From contig NC_071342.1 of the NCBI RefSeq assembly GCF_027744825.2, forward strand, positions 17,634,501 through 17,698,500: a stretch of DNA of 64,000 bases, written 5' to 3'. Source of the DNA: Synchiropus splendidus (Eukaryota > Chordata > Actinopteri > Syngnathiformes > Callionymidae). Of the stretch, positions 8,077-19,412 are shown in pieces (within the stretch, counting starts at the first letter, position 1; each line of letters starts with the position of its first letter). The position numbers and the translations under genes were made by a program. Below the pieces are notes generated by a model, which searched no databases, was not told where the DNA came from, and saw only the letters and a list, made by a program, of their open reading frames with translations.

Positions 8077-11000
8077 GTCTATGAGAGAGAGGGTTGTGAG
8101 AGGGCAAGAACCCAGAGAACTGGGTGACATTTAACCATGCCTCCAGACCTGGCTGGATGATTAGCATCTCTGTGGAAAAACAGCAGCCGACACGCAGGAT
8201 CTCACACTGTCAACTGGCCATGCAGCTCACAAACCCCAGTAAACTGCTCAAATCACATCCAGCAGCTCTATTTATCTGCCACCACCTGCTTTATAGACAC
8301 CAAAACAGCAGCTCCTGTTCTTCTAGAACCCCATTAAACTTAAGCAAAATGCAAAATACTGTTGGAGCCGTGCGACTAATGTTAGATGTAAGATGAAGAT
8401 ACTAAGTAAGATGAAGAGTTTTAGAGTCGATTTGGCTCTCCTGACCCGAAAACACAAACGTTTGGAAACTTGAGTTACAGCATCATAAGTTTCAGAATAT
8501 TTTTACTCATCAATGATCGACAAGCCAAAGGAAACAGGACTAGATTTACTTGATACATATTGCGGAATATTACTTGTCACTCCTGAAACAAGACTTCAAA
8601 AAATAGTTAAATGAAGAAACATAAACATTTGCTTCCATAACTCATGTGTTGAGCAGTGAAGAGCAGACTACTGTACCTTCAATAACATCAGTGAATAGAA
8701 TGAAAACCTTGAAGTAAGTGGTGTGGTGGAAATCATCCCACTGTATGATTATTATAAGCAGCACTTGCTTTAAGAAAAAAGCTAAGACAGAAGGGCAAAG
8801 ACTTTTGAAGGATTTAGGGTTGAGATCATAAACCTATTTTGGGTATAGAAAAACTATTTAATGGGGAGCTACCAGTGTGAGAACTAGATTTCTTATATTG
8901 ACTCTCATGAGGAAGACATTGAGGAGAGAGATGAAGGAGAGAGAAGAATGTTGAATGGGTGGAGATGACTGTCAGGGGTGATCTGTGATGTAGTGAGTAG
9001 AGGCAAAGATGGGAGTGAAGCAGATGATTTACATATGTGGTTGATGAACAAGTGAAATGAGTTGGTGATAGAGTCTCTGAAGGGTCTGCTTGACCCTGAG
9101 ACAGCACCCTCTGTCATGTTGATGTTCCAGCTTTGACCTACTTTTATCGTATGGCTCAACAGACTTGGGAAGAGTCTTTTGTTGCTGGTAAGCAATGACC
9201 TCTTGGGTGCAAGTAGCACAGGTCAAATCTAGAAATGAACGGCTCATGAGGAGAAGTTCAGAGTCAACGCTCGGGAGGCGAGATGGTTTGGACATGTGGG
9301 GAAGAGGATGGAAGGGCTTGGTGGATTTGGTTAAAGAGGACATGAAGAGGGAGGTAGAGAACTTGCTGTGGCAACAGCTGATGGAAATAAGGAAAAGAGG
9401 GGAATGAACATCAAGAGTCACAGCTGGAGTTTGACTTGGAGAAAACTTGGTTGGGAAAGTTTGTTGCTGCAAAGCAGAAGAAGAGAAAGAAAAAAAAAAG
9501 AAGCACCATCCCGATTCAAGTTTGATCGTTTCTTCATTAGCTGTAACATTCCGCCGTGACATTTTCTGCACTTAGAATCTTGTACTAATTTCCACTGAAT
9601 GTGCGACTCCAGTCTGCCTCCAATCTTCACAGGACGTCTCGCCTGTGTGAGCAGCGTTATTGGATGTATTGAGGTCACTTCCTCGGAGAGGGCTGTGGTC
9701 GCTGAAGCGTCGCTCTGGTCAGGTGCACGTCGCCGCGGGGTGAAAAAGACGCGAGGAGTCCAAACTCCCTCTGATCCTGGTGGTCACAATCCGGCGTTGG
9801 CAGCGTGTTCGCAGCGGCTCGCTCTGCTCTTCGACTAAGAACGTCAAAATCACAGTGACAGCCGTGGACACACAGAAACTGTCAGACAGCATGTTCATCT
9901 TCTCTGCCAGGACATGTACCTCTCAAGTTTTTGAAGTGAAGTTAAAGCCCACTTAACCTCTGGTGGACTCCGTTAACTGGAGCATGACCGCATGCTGTGC
10001 TCTGCCTGAGGCCCCTAATGGCTTTTTCTCTGGACTTTCCATCCCACCAGAGCAACATCCTGCCACTTTCCTTTCCAGTCAAAGATGCTGTCATAGTTTC
10101 TTAAACGCACATTTTCCCATCTCCTCCACTATTTTCCGAGTCGTTATCTTCTATTATTTAAGTGTTTTTGGAGGTGGCGCTGGCCAGATTTTTAGATGAC
10201 ACACGTTTCCATGAGGAGATTGCTTCCACGCTTGCTGTTGAGTCACTCTGCAAAGTTAGATATTTACTTTGTCACTTGCTTTTATTTAGCGCGACAGGTG
10301 AGCCACAGGGGTAATAGCTACCACAAGGTGTGTAGTTGTTGCACCTGCAGGATCTAACCTCCATTACTCCTTCAAAACATCATACACACGACTCCTCTGG
10401 GAGCCAACCTGTCACTGGAAATAGCATCATTTTCTTGAAATAAGCTGCTGTTGTTTGTCACTGTGGGATATAATTTCTCCGGCTCCTGACACCAGAGCTC
10501 CGTTTCGCTGTCACATTGGGTGTAATCCAGACAAGTAAATGTTTATTTGTGTCCAACTCTTCTCCTATGGAGTCAAGATAGAACGATCAGCCGTAACATG
10601 ATACATATTGACAGGTGAATCGGGCGCTGAAGTGAACACTGTGCGCTTATATTCAACTGGTTCAGAGAGATTAGCACAGTGGCGGCGGGGCCAGCGAGGC
10701 CTTCTCTGCTGGCCTCACATAACCCGAAATCATGAGCACATTTATGACAAAAGTGAAGTGATTTTTAATGTATTTTCTCCAAATATATCATATATATATC
10801 GTGTATATAATAATCATACTCATGTCATAGTATATATCCCAGTGTTGTTTTTCCAGGTTAGAGTTTTCATCCAATCAGAATTCAGCTTGCTTGTGTCATG
10901 TCCAAGGCCTTCAGCAGCAACAGTGCAGGAGCAGGTGCCTCAGAGTGTACGGACACATATAGTTGATAGATAGTTGATAGATAGTCAGTCAAGTCACGAG

Positions 11001-11100
11001 CTGGGGACAGCAGCCTCACGACTTACTACGCGTCCTGTGATTGGATACTCACAGCGTCATTTCAGGACTAACCGCTCCCCCTTTCTCGCCTGTGGCTTAA
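8077..11100. other. intergenic, no supported gene
   Basis: No splice-consistent coding chain. About 9230-9400 (+) has decayed RTE-like wording (ARWFGHV, then LVDLVKEDMK in another frame). About 9600-9840 is GC- and CpG-richer and might be an old promoter. About 10960-10985 is a short ttgatagatag tandem. The rest is unremarkable. Confidence 0.6.
9230..9400 (+). mobile_element. degraded RTE-clade LINE 3' fragment
   Basis: Translations include AREARWFGHVGKR and, in a second frame, LVDLVKEDMK, echoing the C-terminal RWFGHVQRR...VVKEDM signature seen better preserved at 18.7-19.1 kb. Frameshifts and divergence are heavy. Confidence 0.4.
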
Positions 11101-11285
11101 ACATATGAGGATATTTATGGGCAAACTAGCTTCAGAGCAATGAAACCACAGATGTTTGGTGACATTCCAGCGTGTATCACACTGTTCTACTCCCCTGCAT
11201 TATCCCGGCATCTACACCGGTGAGATCACCAGGCGGAGAAAGTTCGCCACTTCCAGTCAGGCGGCCATGGCAGGCTTAGCGCTAG
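11040..11285 (+). other. candidate promoter and first coding exon of an unidentified gene
   Basis: An ATG at 11267 in a strong Kozak context (gcggccatgg) reads MAGLAL and then meets a consensus donor, ctag|gtgagt, at 11286. Upstream are an inverted CCAAT box (gtgattgg at 11037) and GC-rich sequence. The same frame is open back to 11144. I recognise no protein and find no matching downstream exon, so this may be chance. Confidence 0.25.
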
Positions 11286-11289
11286 GTGA

Positions 11290-14200
11290 GTGCAAACGTT
11301 TGAGATATTTATTTTGTTCACGTTTAACATGTTAATGGTGGGGCGCACTGGCGCAGAAGTGTGATTCGACTCTGACATGTTTCTTGTGCCGCTGTCGGCA
11401 AACTGTGGCCGTCTGGTTGGAGTCTTTCTGATACAAAACTGCGTTGTCTTGAGCAGAGGTCCGCCAGCTGAGGAGAAAAAAAGGACATCGCCTAAGACGC
11501 AGACCCACCCGAGACAGAACCCGAAGCATATATATATACTGAAACAAATATAGCAGAGAGAAGAAGATCGGAAAAAGTTTTGGGTGAGCAGATGTTTTTG
11601 ACACGAGAGGATGAGAGACTGTGACAGAAGTGGACAGCAATCGAGATACTTGTTTGGCGAAAAGGTGACTGGTTGGAACAAATTCCTGCACCAACTGCGG
11701 CGCTTCAAGCACCGCTTTGAGACACCTGGACTAAAGATTGACTGGGGTGGGTTTGCTGTAGCCTAAAGGCGAAGCTGAGGGCACCTTCACCAAGTGGTCA
11801 TCAGTCACTTCCTTGAGCTGAAGTTTTGACCTCTCCGTGTGACAATGAAAAACATTTTTTTTTACACAGCAGAAATTCTAATGAAGTTTCTTGACCTGTG
11901 TTGTGTGGGCAGCAAGTGGCAGCAGTGAGCGACAGTTGGTGCTGGGTAATTTACAAGACACAATACTTCTCGAGCTGTCAACACTGTGAAGCCAGGCCCA
12001 TGATGCCGTTTGTCACTCTGCCCATACAGTTGCAGAACCAACCCGCAGCTCTTAGGGTCAAGGGCACGTTGGCAGACTCCCCCCTGGTTAAATCTTTAAT
12101 AAGTCAGCGAGTCAGCACCATCTGGAGTTCAGCAGTTCAGAGGCGAGCAGCGGGGGATGCGGGTTTGAAAGCGGCTGCCACCGGCTCCTTTTGCTAAAAT
12201 GACACCTCCTGACAGGCCAGCTGTTGTGCCAAGTCTGTGCCCACATGAAAGACGCGTGCAAACGTGATGCAATCGTTGGTGTCAGCGCGGATTTCCCAGG
12301 AGGGAGAGAGAAAATATCAGCACAACACCAGCTTCCGTGATGAAACACTTGATGTCGGTTGATGCAAAATCAGAGCCCACCACATTTAAGTCGCCCCCAA
12401 ACCAGAGGCTTCTTCATGATCACTGATGACACTGGGCACAGCTCCAGCACGTTGGATTCGTCTCTTTTGAAAACTGAGCTTTTTAGTTACAGTTATCTTA
12501 TATCTGGGGGGAAAAAACATAGGCAGTAAGCTCAGCTTACTGATAGTGGTAATAAGTAGTGGTGGTTTAAAAGTTATATTAATATTCAAAATGTAATTTA
12601 ATTTCACAGTATTAAACAGTTTACTCTCCAGACAACAGGGAACCTTTGTAAGTGCAGGAGTTCCTGGTCCACTGATCACACTGATGCACAAGACACGTTG
12701 CAGCTAGGATGAAAACAACAACAACAAACATGGAGGAATCCCTGAACAAAAGCAAACAAAAGCATCTGTTTGCTTCTGTTCAGGGAGGTTTTCACTACAC
12801 AATGGCCAGGGTTTCCACTGCTCTGAATGTATTTGAAATTCTTATAGAAATATTTTCAAGACATTAAAAGAGCTTTAGTTTAAATACGGTGATATAAATT
12901 CTCTCGGAGAAGCTCCAGTGAAACTGCTTGCTTTGATAGACATTTGCACAATCGCACAATTTGTTTTGGTGGAAAACTTCACCAGTCTGCTGAAGAATAC
13001 GCGTTACAAATGTTAGAAAACACTGTATTCGATCTACAGCCACTATCAGTGGGTTGTGACTCATTAGAAGAAAGCTGGGCTTCACACCTGCCAATATCTG
13101 ACAGTTACACCTCAGCATGTGATAATGATAAGTGAATGTAATTGCACTTCCTTGTCTATTAGTTTATGTGCCTCCTCACGCTAATGTCGCCAAAGTGTCA
13201 GGTGGGTGATAAAAAAATAAAAAATAAAATAAAATGAATCGACAGTTTGTGACTCGCTTTTGTACTATTTGCAGGATTCATGTCGGCCTCTTCCTCTTTG
13301 TGTCAGCGGTTATTACAGCAGCACCGATGGGGGCGGGATGGAGGGAGATGAAAGAGCTATGAAACCAGGACATGAACAAAGCCAGAACCAGAGAGAGGAG
13401 GCCAAACCTTGAACACCAAGCCATGACAGACAGCCTTTGGGGCTGTTTTATTCATGTGCCAAGAGCTTTTTAGGATTCGTTTAATCTGCTCTGCCTTCCC
13501 AAACCACCCACACGCCCCCAGACCCCCATCCGGATGTTGCTCCAGATGATTTTCGTCCAGTTTGGCTTCAGTCAGACCGACCCAGCTTCCGAGACTTTCT
13601 CCTATCAGTGGGAGGGAACTACCATCTTGCCAAAGGCAAAGAAGCCTTGCACGTCGAAAGGTATCTTTTAGATCAAACATTATTTTAGAAGCACGTCAAC
13701 TAGTGTAATTACATCATAATTCCTCTAAGTTTATACAAATTTACAACCGGAGAGGGTGTCCCAGTTCCAACTGTAACAAGGCTGCAGAGTGGTCTACCCA
13801 CCGTCTGCTGCTGCTCATTGGTGCATCAGGTAATGTTCACTCAAAAAACATGAGTGAAAGTTATTTAAACATATTCAAAGAGCGTTCACAAATTCAAAAG
13901 AGCCCTGCTCCTCTGAGGCACTGGAGCTGTTCATTTAATCGTAGTTGCTAAAGAAGGCTTCAGCTGGAGAGAAAGAGGGCTAACTGCACTGTTGCAGAGC
14001 GACACAGCATGAAATGGTGCCAAAGATAAGTGTCCCATCCTGTCACCTTGCCTTCAATGACCTTGCTTTCCACAACAGCACCATCACAGTGCGGGGCAGG
14101 ACAGACGCGGTGTATTTGAGCCGGTGTACGCTGTTGATGATTCTGATGCAACCGTTTGACATCTCATAAATTCTCCATCATCGGGACTGTCACTCCAAGA

Positions 14201-15440
14201 GTTTGACAGGTTCCGTCAAGCCTTTGAACGCCATCGCTACTTAGGATTTTGCAACGCCACTTTTAATATTCCCTGAAGAAGTTGGTTGGTTGGAGTTCTG
14301 GAAGCAAAAGATCCCGTAAGTATCACGAACATGATACTTGGAGGGCGTTGAGTAGACTTTTTCATTTCAAATAACATGTTTTATGAACCGCAAATGTTAG
14401 GTCCATACTGTATCAAGTCTCCTCTTCTCGCCTCAACTTTTCCATTTCGCTGGTGGGTTACGTTTGATATCAAAATACATAGGAATCCTTCATGTTTTGA
14501 TCTCATACATGTGATATTTTCAAAACGGAAAAAAGAAAACAACAAACAAATTGAGTTTTATTTATTTGGCTTTTAAACTAAAATGGATTTTTCCAGCCTC
14601 ATGAGACTAGTCTGACACATTTTATGCCGATTTTTTTTGTGCATTTCCATACACCGGTGGATTGCCTTTTTGCCTGGATGTGCAACATATTACCATCCGA
14701 AAAATGGCTTTCGGAGCCTGCTGCCAATAACAGCATGGGGGGGAAACAGTGGTCAGTAAGGAGACAAGTCTCTCAGTGGCTCTTTCCCAGAACTCAACAG
14801 GCTGTGGTCTGAAAAACACCCACCACGCTGAAGCCTTCAAATGTCTTGTTACCATCCACGTCTCTTCTTCTAACAGTCACCCCGAGCTTTGCCATTAACG
14901 TTCTTAAGCAGAGAACATTGAAAACCATCATGCACTGCACGTGAGTGACACACGTTGATGCGAGCACATGCGCCGTCTCAGTCGGCGAGTTGTTGACATC
15001 ACATCCTTTTCTTTGAGATATTTCAAGGACTTCTGCATCTGTGCCCTTCGTGAGCACGGCTTCCTCTCCTATTGTGATTTTCTGACAGCTCTCTCAAGGC
15101 GAACAGATGCTTTGCTCTCCTGGGTCGAAATGTGCGATGTTTATTAGTTTTAGTCGAGGGGATTGTCAGACTGACTCATGAGCCTGGAAAGTGAGGGTGT
15201 TCTAAAAGCTGAATGGTCGTGCTGCCACAACAAAGTCGGCCTCTTCCACCTTATCTTGATCTCACCTGACCTCTTCATGTTCTCATTCACCACAGTCATG
15301 AAGGTCAATGGTCGTCTTTCTCTTCACCAATCTCCAAGAATCCACTTCTGTGTCTTCATCTCTGACTCTTCTTGCTCTGTCATTACTACAGTCCTAGAAA
15401 GCTTCCCTTCCACTCTTGCGGCTGCTTACGTCACAGCAGT
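11290..15440. other. non-coding stretch, one coding-like segment
   Basis: No gene recognised. It holds the dispersed repeat at 12615-12898, an A-rich tract at 13210-13236 and an open, coding-like but unidentified segment at about 13508-13684 (+). Confidence 0.5.
12615..12898 (+). repeat. dispersed repeat, copy 1, with internal hairpin
   Basis: About 284 bp, nearly identical in the same orientation to 48237-48523, with scattered substitutions and small indels. The arms 12741-12757 and 12768-12784 form a 17-bp hairpin with one mismatch and a 10-base loop. No transposase frame, no obvious A or B box; family unknown to me. Confidence 0.9.
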
Positions 15441-15444
15441 ACAT

Positions 15445-15590
15445 CATGGGAGGAAACCAGAGTACCCAGATTAAATCCACTGAAACACGGAAACTTCACA
15501 CAGAAAGGCACTAGGTTTCCTCCAAGAATTGCCTTGAGCTGGCCTCCTGACCCGCAGTGAGACTGCCTCACTACCAACAACTTCACCGTG
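15445..15590 (-). mobile_element. tRNA-derived SINE fragment, antisense
   Basis: Contains gggaggaaaccagagtaccc, cacagaaaggcactagg and a gtgaggcagtctcac-like tail on the minus strand, the conserved body of common fish SINEs (..ctggtttcctccc..). Promoter boxes not preserved. Confidence 0.6.
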
Positions 15591-15695
15591 CTTCTAGGAA
15601 GTTTCCATATAAAGTAAAGTCACCACCAGCCTGTTGTTTTCATGAAAGATACTAGTGATGAAACTGAAAAGAAGGCGGAGGTGGTTATTGATTTG

Positions 15696-15714
15696 GGGCC
15701 AGTAGGGGGCAGTA
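15696..15714 (+). promoter_or_regulatory. CTCF-type binding motif
   Basis: gggccagtagggggcagta fits CCASYAGRKGGCRS closely. A weaker related site, tctgtagggggcactg, lies at 16228-16243 in the same orientation. Confidence 0.6.
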
Positions 15715-18540
15715 AGTGACTGCCAGCCTGTCATAAATGGCTGTTACTCAGTCATTACAGCCCATTGAAAATGTCACTAAGGTTATCTGAAAAAAAATAT
15801 ACTTGACATTTGAAAACAATGCAAAACAAGATTCAAAATTTGTCTAAATTGTATGTCACAATGCTCATCGACTCGGAACTGGATCAGACACGTTTATCCA
15901 GCTCTGATTCAGTTTTTATGATGATGTTATCGCCGCACCACTGTTTTTCAATCCCTGCAAAATAGACACTCCCATCTGTTGGCTTCTTAGCTGTCAGTAA
16001 CTGGCGTAGCGTGACGGTCAAGCTGCCGGCCAAACTGGCCAACCCTGTTTGAAGCCATGAGCCAATCTGGCATCAGCGGTAAGTGGAGAGTTCTGCTTCA
16101 ACGCAATGTTCTGTGGTTAACTGTGCAGCACAATGGCGGAGTAACACATGAAAGCAGTTGATGTTGCATTGCTATGACTATGTTAAAGCTCTCTGGAAAC
16201 AGTTCAAGCATCTCATTCTTGGGTTGATCTGTAGGGGGCACTGTTGTTCCAGGCTACACCCCACCAAGTCAAACAGAAGAAGCAGTGGCAGGGTTGTCCA
16301 CCCTCATAACTCCAGTTTGTGTCCACTCTTACGAGACAATCCGATTTAACCTCCACCTGAAGACAGATAGCGCCCGCTGTCCTCCGTACAACTAACTCGA
16401 TCAGAATCCCATTTTAGAAGCAGATGACACTCTCACGGCTCAATAACAACTGTACCACCCGAACAGGAAATATGGAACATGTCGACTACAGGATATGCAT
16501 CATCCCAGCAGAGTAATTGAAGCATTCTCATCCTGCACACTCCATTAATCGATTCCATGCACGAATTTGAATAATCGCAGCACTGCTAATGGAAGTGAAG
16601 ACAGCATTTAATTTATAACCTAAATATTGGCGAATGTTGATCCACCGTGAGAACAATAGATTTGACTCCAGATGAGGGAAGTTTATCATCGCTGTGAAAT
16701 GCATTTCTGCAGAAAATTGCCTGCAGGGATAAAAAGGTCCAGACTCAAATCCTTCTTCTAAGGTTGGTTCCAACTGGAATGCTATCTATTTTGACAATAT
16801 TTCGCAGTCATTTTAAAGGATTCCCCCAGACAGAACTTCCTGTGGACCTTCACTATGATTGGAGGTCACTGTACATGATGTTTTCAAACTTGAGTAAAAG
16901 TACAGTTACTCTCCATTTTAGCATTGGCAACTTAGGTCACCCTTACGGTATCGACGATGACGTGTCCAAACATGCAGGTTGAACACAGTAGACCAAACTC
17001 TCTCGTGCTCTCCACGCCATCTCTTGACTTCACACTCCAAACTTCACTGTTTTTGATCCCTTAAACACAACAAGTGCAAATTCTGAAGCACACAAGATAC
17101 CTATACTATTCTACTACTATGCTATACTAAACTACTATATAGCATGAAAATTGTACCAAACCTGTTCTTGTAAAACGAAGATAGGAAAACAGAGTAAACC
17201 TGCCTGAAACGTTTGAATACACAGGCAATAAAAAGCTATGAAGCCATGTTTGTGTTTGTATTTATAAGTTGCATTTCGACACAGTTGCGCTGAGCACATT
17301 GACAGAAGTCTTGATGGTGACCTTTCCGTCATGTTTAAAAATGACTTTGATGCAATGATGTCTTGCCAGAGCCTCATAAACTGGCATCTCACCCAATCTC
17401 TCCAACTCCACCCTCCCAACAAAAAGGTTTGTACTCATCCCTTATAAGTCCATTCTGTCTCCTTGGAATATTATGAATTCTCTCTCTCAACTGGAAGACC
17501 TTAATAATGGGTATGTCAAGTTAGTTAGGCTTGTTTTGTCACGACCACTTGCAGAAGACGCCCTTGTTTAAGTACACGGTGACAGGAGCTTGTTGAAAAG
17601 CACCCAGTCATTTTCCTTGACCTTCTCCTGACAGCGTAAATTCCTCATTGCACCCCAAAATCACTGTCCGCCCTCTCCTCCACTTCTGTCTTTTTCCATC
17701 CACTGCCAGCTCAACTCCCCGGGTCCTTTCCTATCGATGCCATCTCTCTGAGAACCGTTGCCTTCTCCTGTCCTTCAGTACAAATGATCTCAGAGCGCTA
17801 ATGACTACGTGTCTAAAAATACCCTCCAAGTCCACTCTGCCGAGCCTGTCTCGGTGCTTATTGGGCCCTAACAGATGTTAATAGTTCCGGAACATCAGAG
17901 CGGTGTGACAAATGGAGCCGCGGCTTCTTTGACTTCACTTTTTAATATTCCACAAGCGTCCCCTCGCTGCCTCTGAATCCCTCAGCCGTGGTTCAGTAGG
18001 TGCACCCCCCACACTTCTGACTACCTTTTTAACATACCGGTGGTGTTCCCTGTTGCTATAGCAACACCACATGACCTTTCCTGGGAGGTCGACATGATGC
18101 CAGAGTGTTGCTAGAAAGATTTTGTTCCCCCTTGAAAGCTGGTGCCTTCCGCTCGTAACTGTTGAATTGTACACCAGTTGACAGATGAGGGGAGTTGGTC
18201 TGACTCTTCACCCACATGTTGGTGGCCGTCCAGGTTGAAACATTCAAAGGAATCATGCTTTCAGGATTGTAGCATCTTGCAGAATGGGGACATTTGATGA
18301 ACACCAGGCAAGACTTCTTACTCTGATTCATGTTGCACATCATCTATTTGTCAGAAGAATCTGTCTCACCTCCTTTAAGAAACAGAGCAGCTCCTTCAGT
18401 GACTGATGCATCTGTGTGAAGGAAAGAAAGTGACTCCTTTTTCACCATTGAGTTTGTGCCTTGGATCAAGTAAAGAAGATCACTTAAGCTAACAACAAGA
18501 AGAAAAAAACATCAACGTTTATCGCTCTGTGTGTAGAATT
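15715..18540. other. non-coding, candidate conserved elements
   Basis: No gene recognised. 16510-16650 is dense in TAAT/ATTA motifs (attaatcgatt at 16544). 17100-17150 is a degenerate tacta-type repeat. 18052-18065 is an RFX palindrome. Confidence 0.5.
18052..18065 (+). promoter_or_regulatory. RFX X-box palindrome
   Basis: GTTGCTATAGCAAC is a perfect 14-bp palindrome fitting the RFX consensus (GTTGCY-RGCAAC). Confidence 0.5.
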
Positions 18541-19412
18541 GGCAATCCCCCCCCCATACCATGGTGTTCTGGGGGAATATCTCTGGGTCTGCCCCGAGGC
18601 CTCCTCCCAGATCTGTTATAACTATTGCATATTGATTGTCAAACATTTGTTCATTCATCATTTGTTTATTCATCATTTATCTATTTATACAACTTATTAT
18701 TTATCATCTTTTTCTTTCGGCTTCTCCCTTCAGGGGTGGCCACAGCGGATCATCTTCCTCCATCTCACCCTGTCCTTTGCGTCCTCTTCTCTCCAATCTA
18801 CAGACCTCATGTCCTCCTTCACCACCTCCATCAATCTCCTCTTTGGCCTTCCTCTCCACCTTCTGCCTGCCAGTTCCAACCTCAACATCTTCCTACCAAT
18901 GTACTGTCTCTCTCTCTCCTCTGTACATGTCCAAACCATCTCCATCTAGCCTCTCTGACTTGGTCTCCTAAACACCTGAGCACATGTGCTGTCCCTCTGA
19001 TCCTATCCATCCTGCTCACTCCCAGAGAGAAGCTCAGCATCTTCATCTCTGCTACCTCCAGCTCTGCCTCCTGTCTTTTCCTCAGTGCCACTGTTGCCAA
19101 ACCATACAACATTGCTGGTCTCACCACCCTCTTGGACACTACAACTTATTATTTATGTAATTTATCATTATCTATGGTTTATCTATTTACTTATCTTTAC
19201 TTTATCATGATATCTGTTTATATATTATGGGTATTTATTTGTCTTGGGTTTCATAGCTTTTTTTGCTGATGCCTTGTGGATGTCTTTGGTCTTAGTTGTG
19301 TATCTTTAATGTCTTTGATATGTGTCATTGTCCTTGTTGTGAATGGCTGCTGTGACATGTTGCATTTCCCCACTGCGGAACTAATAAAGTTAATCTAATC
19401 TATAAACAGAAT
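18540..19412 (+). mobile_element. older LINE 3' tail, split by an RTE insertion
   Basis: The left part has ctctgggtctgccccgaggc and T-rich tcattcatcattt repeats. The right part ends ttccccactgcggaactaat then aaag and an aatctaatct tail, the usual 3' end of fish LINEs. The interruption at 18705-19140 is the RTE copy. Confidence 0.6.
18705..19140 (-). mobile_element. 5'-truncated RTE-clade LINE with 16-bp target duplication
   Basis: Minus-strand frames give MKMLSFSLGVSRMDRIR, ARWRWFGHVQRRE, then after a frameshift RRWRGRPKRRLMEVVKEDM and IRCGHP, the C-terminal signature of RTE-type retrotransposons (Expander-like in fish). The frameshift falls in a ctctctctct run near 18910. acaacttattatttat flanks it on both sides (18689-18704 and 19141-19156), a perfect target-site duplication. 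Confidence 0.88.

Noticed and set aside
9029..9571. 180-codon minus-strand ORF
   Set aside because: Ser/Phe-rich translation antisense to purine-rich, RTE-like DNA; no domain.
18625..19269. 214-codon plus-strand ORF
   Set aside because: It is the antisense shadow of the minus-strand RTE insertion plus T-rich LINE tail; the RTE protein signature is on the other strand.
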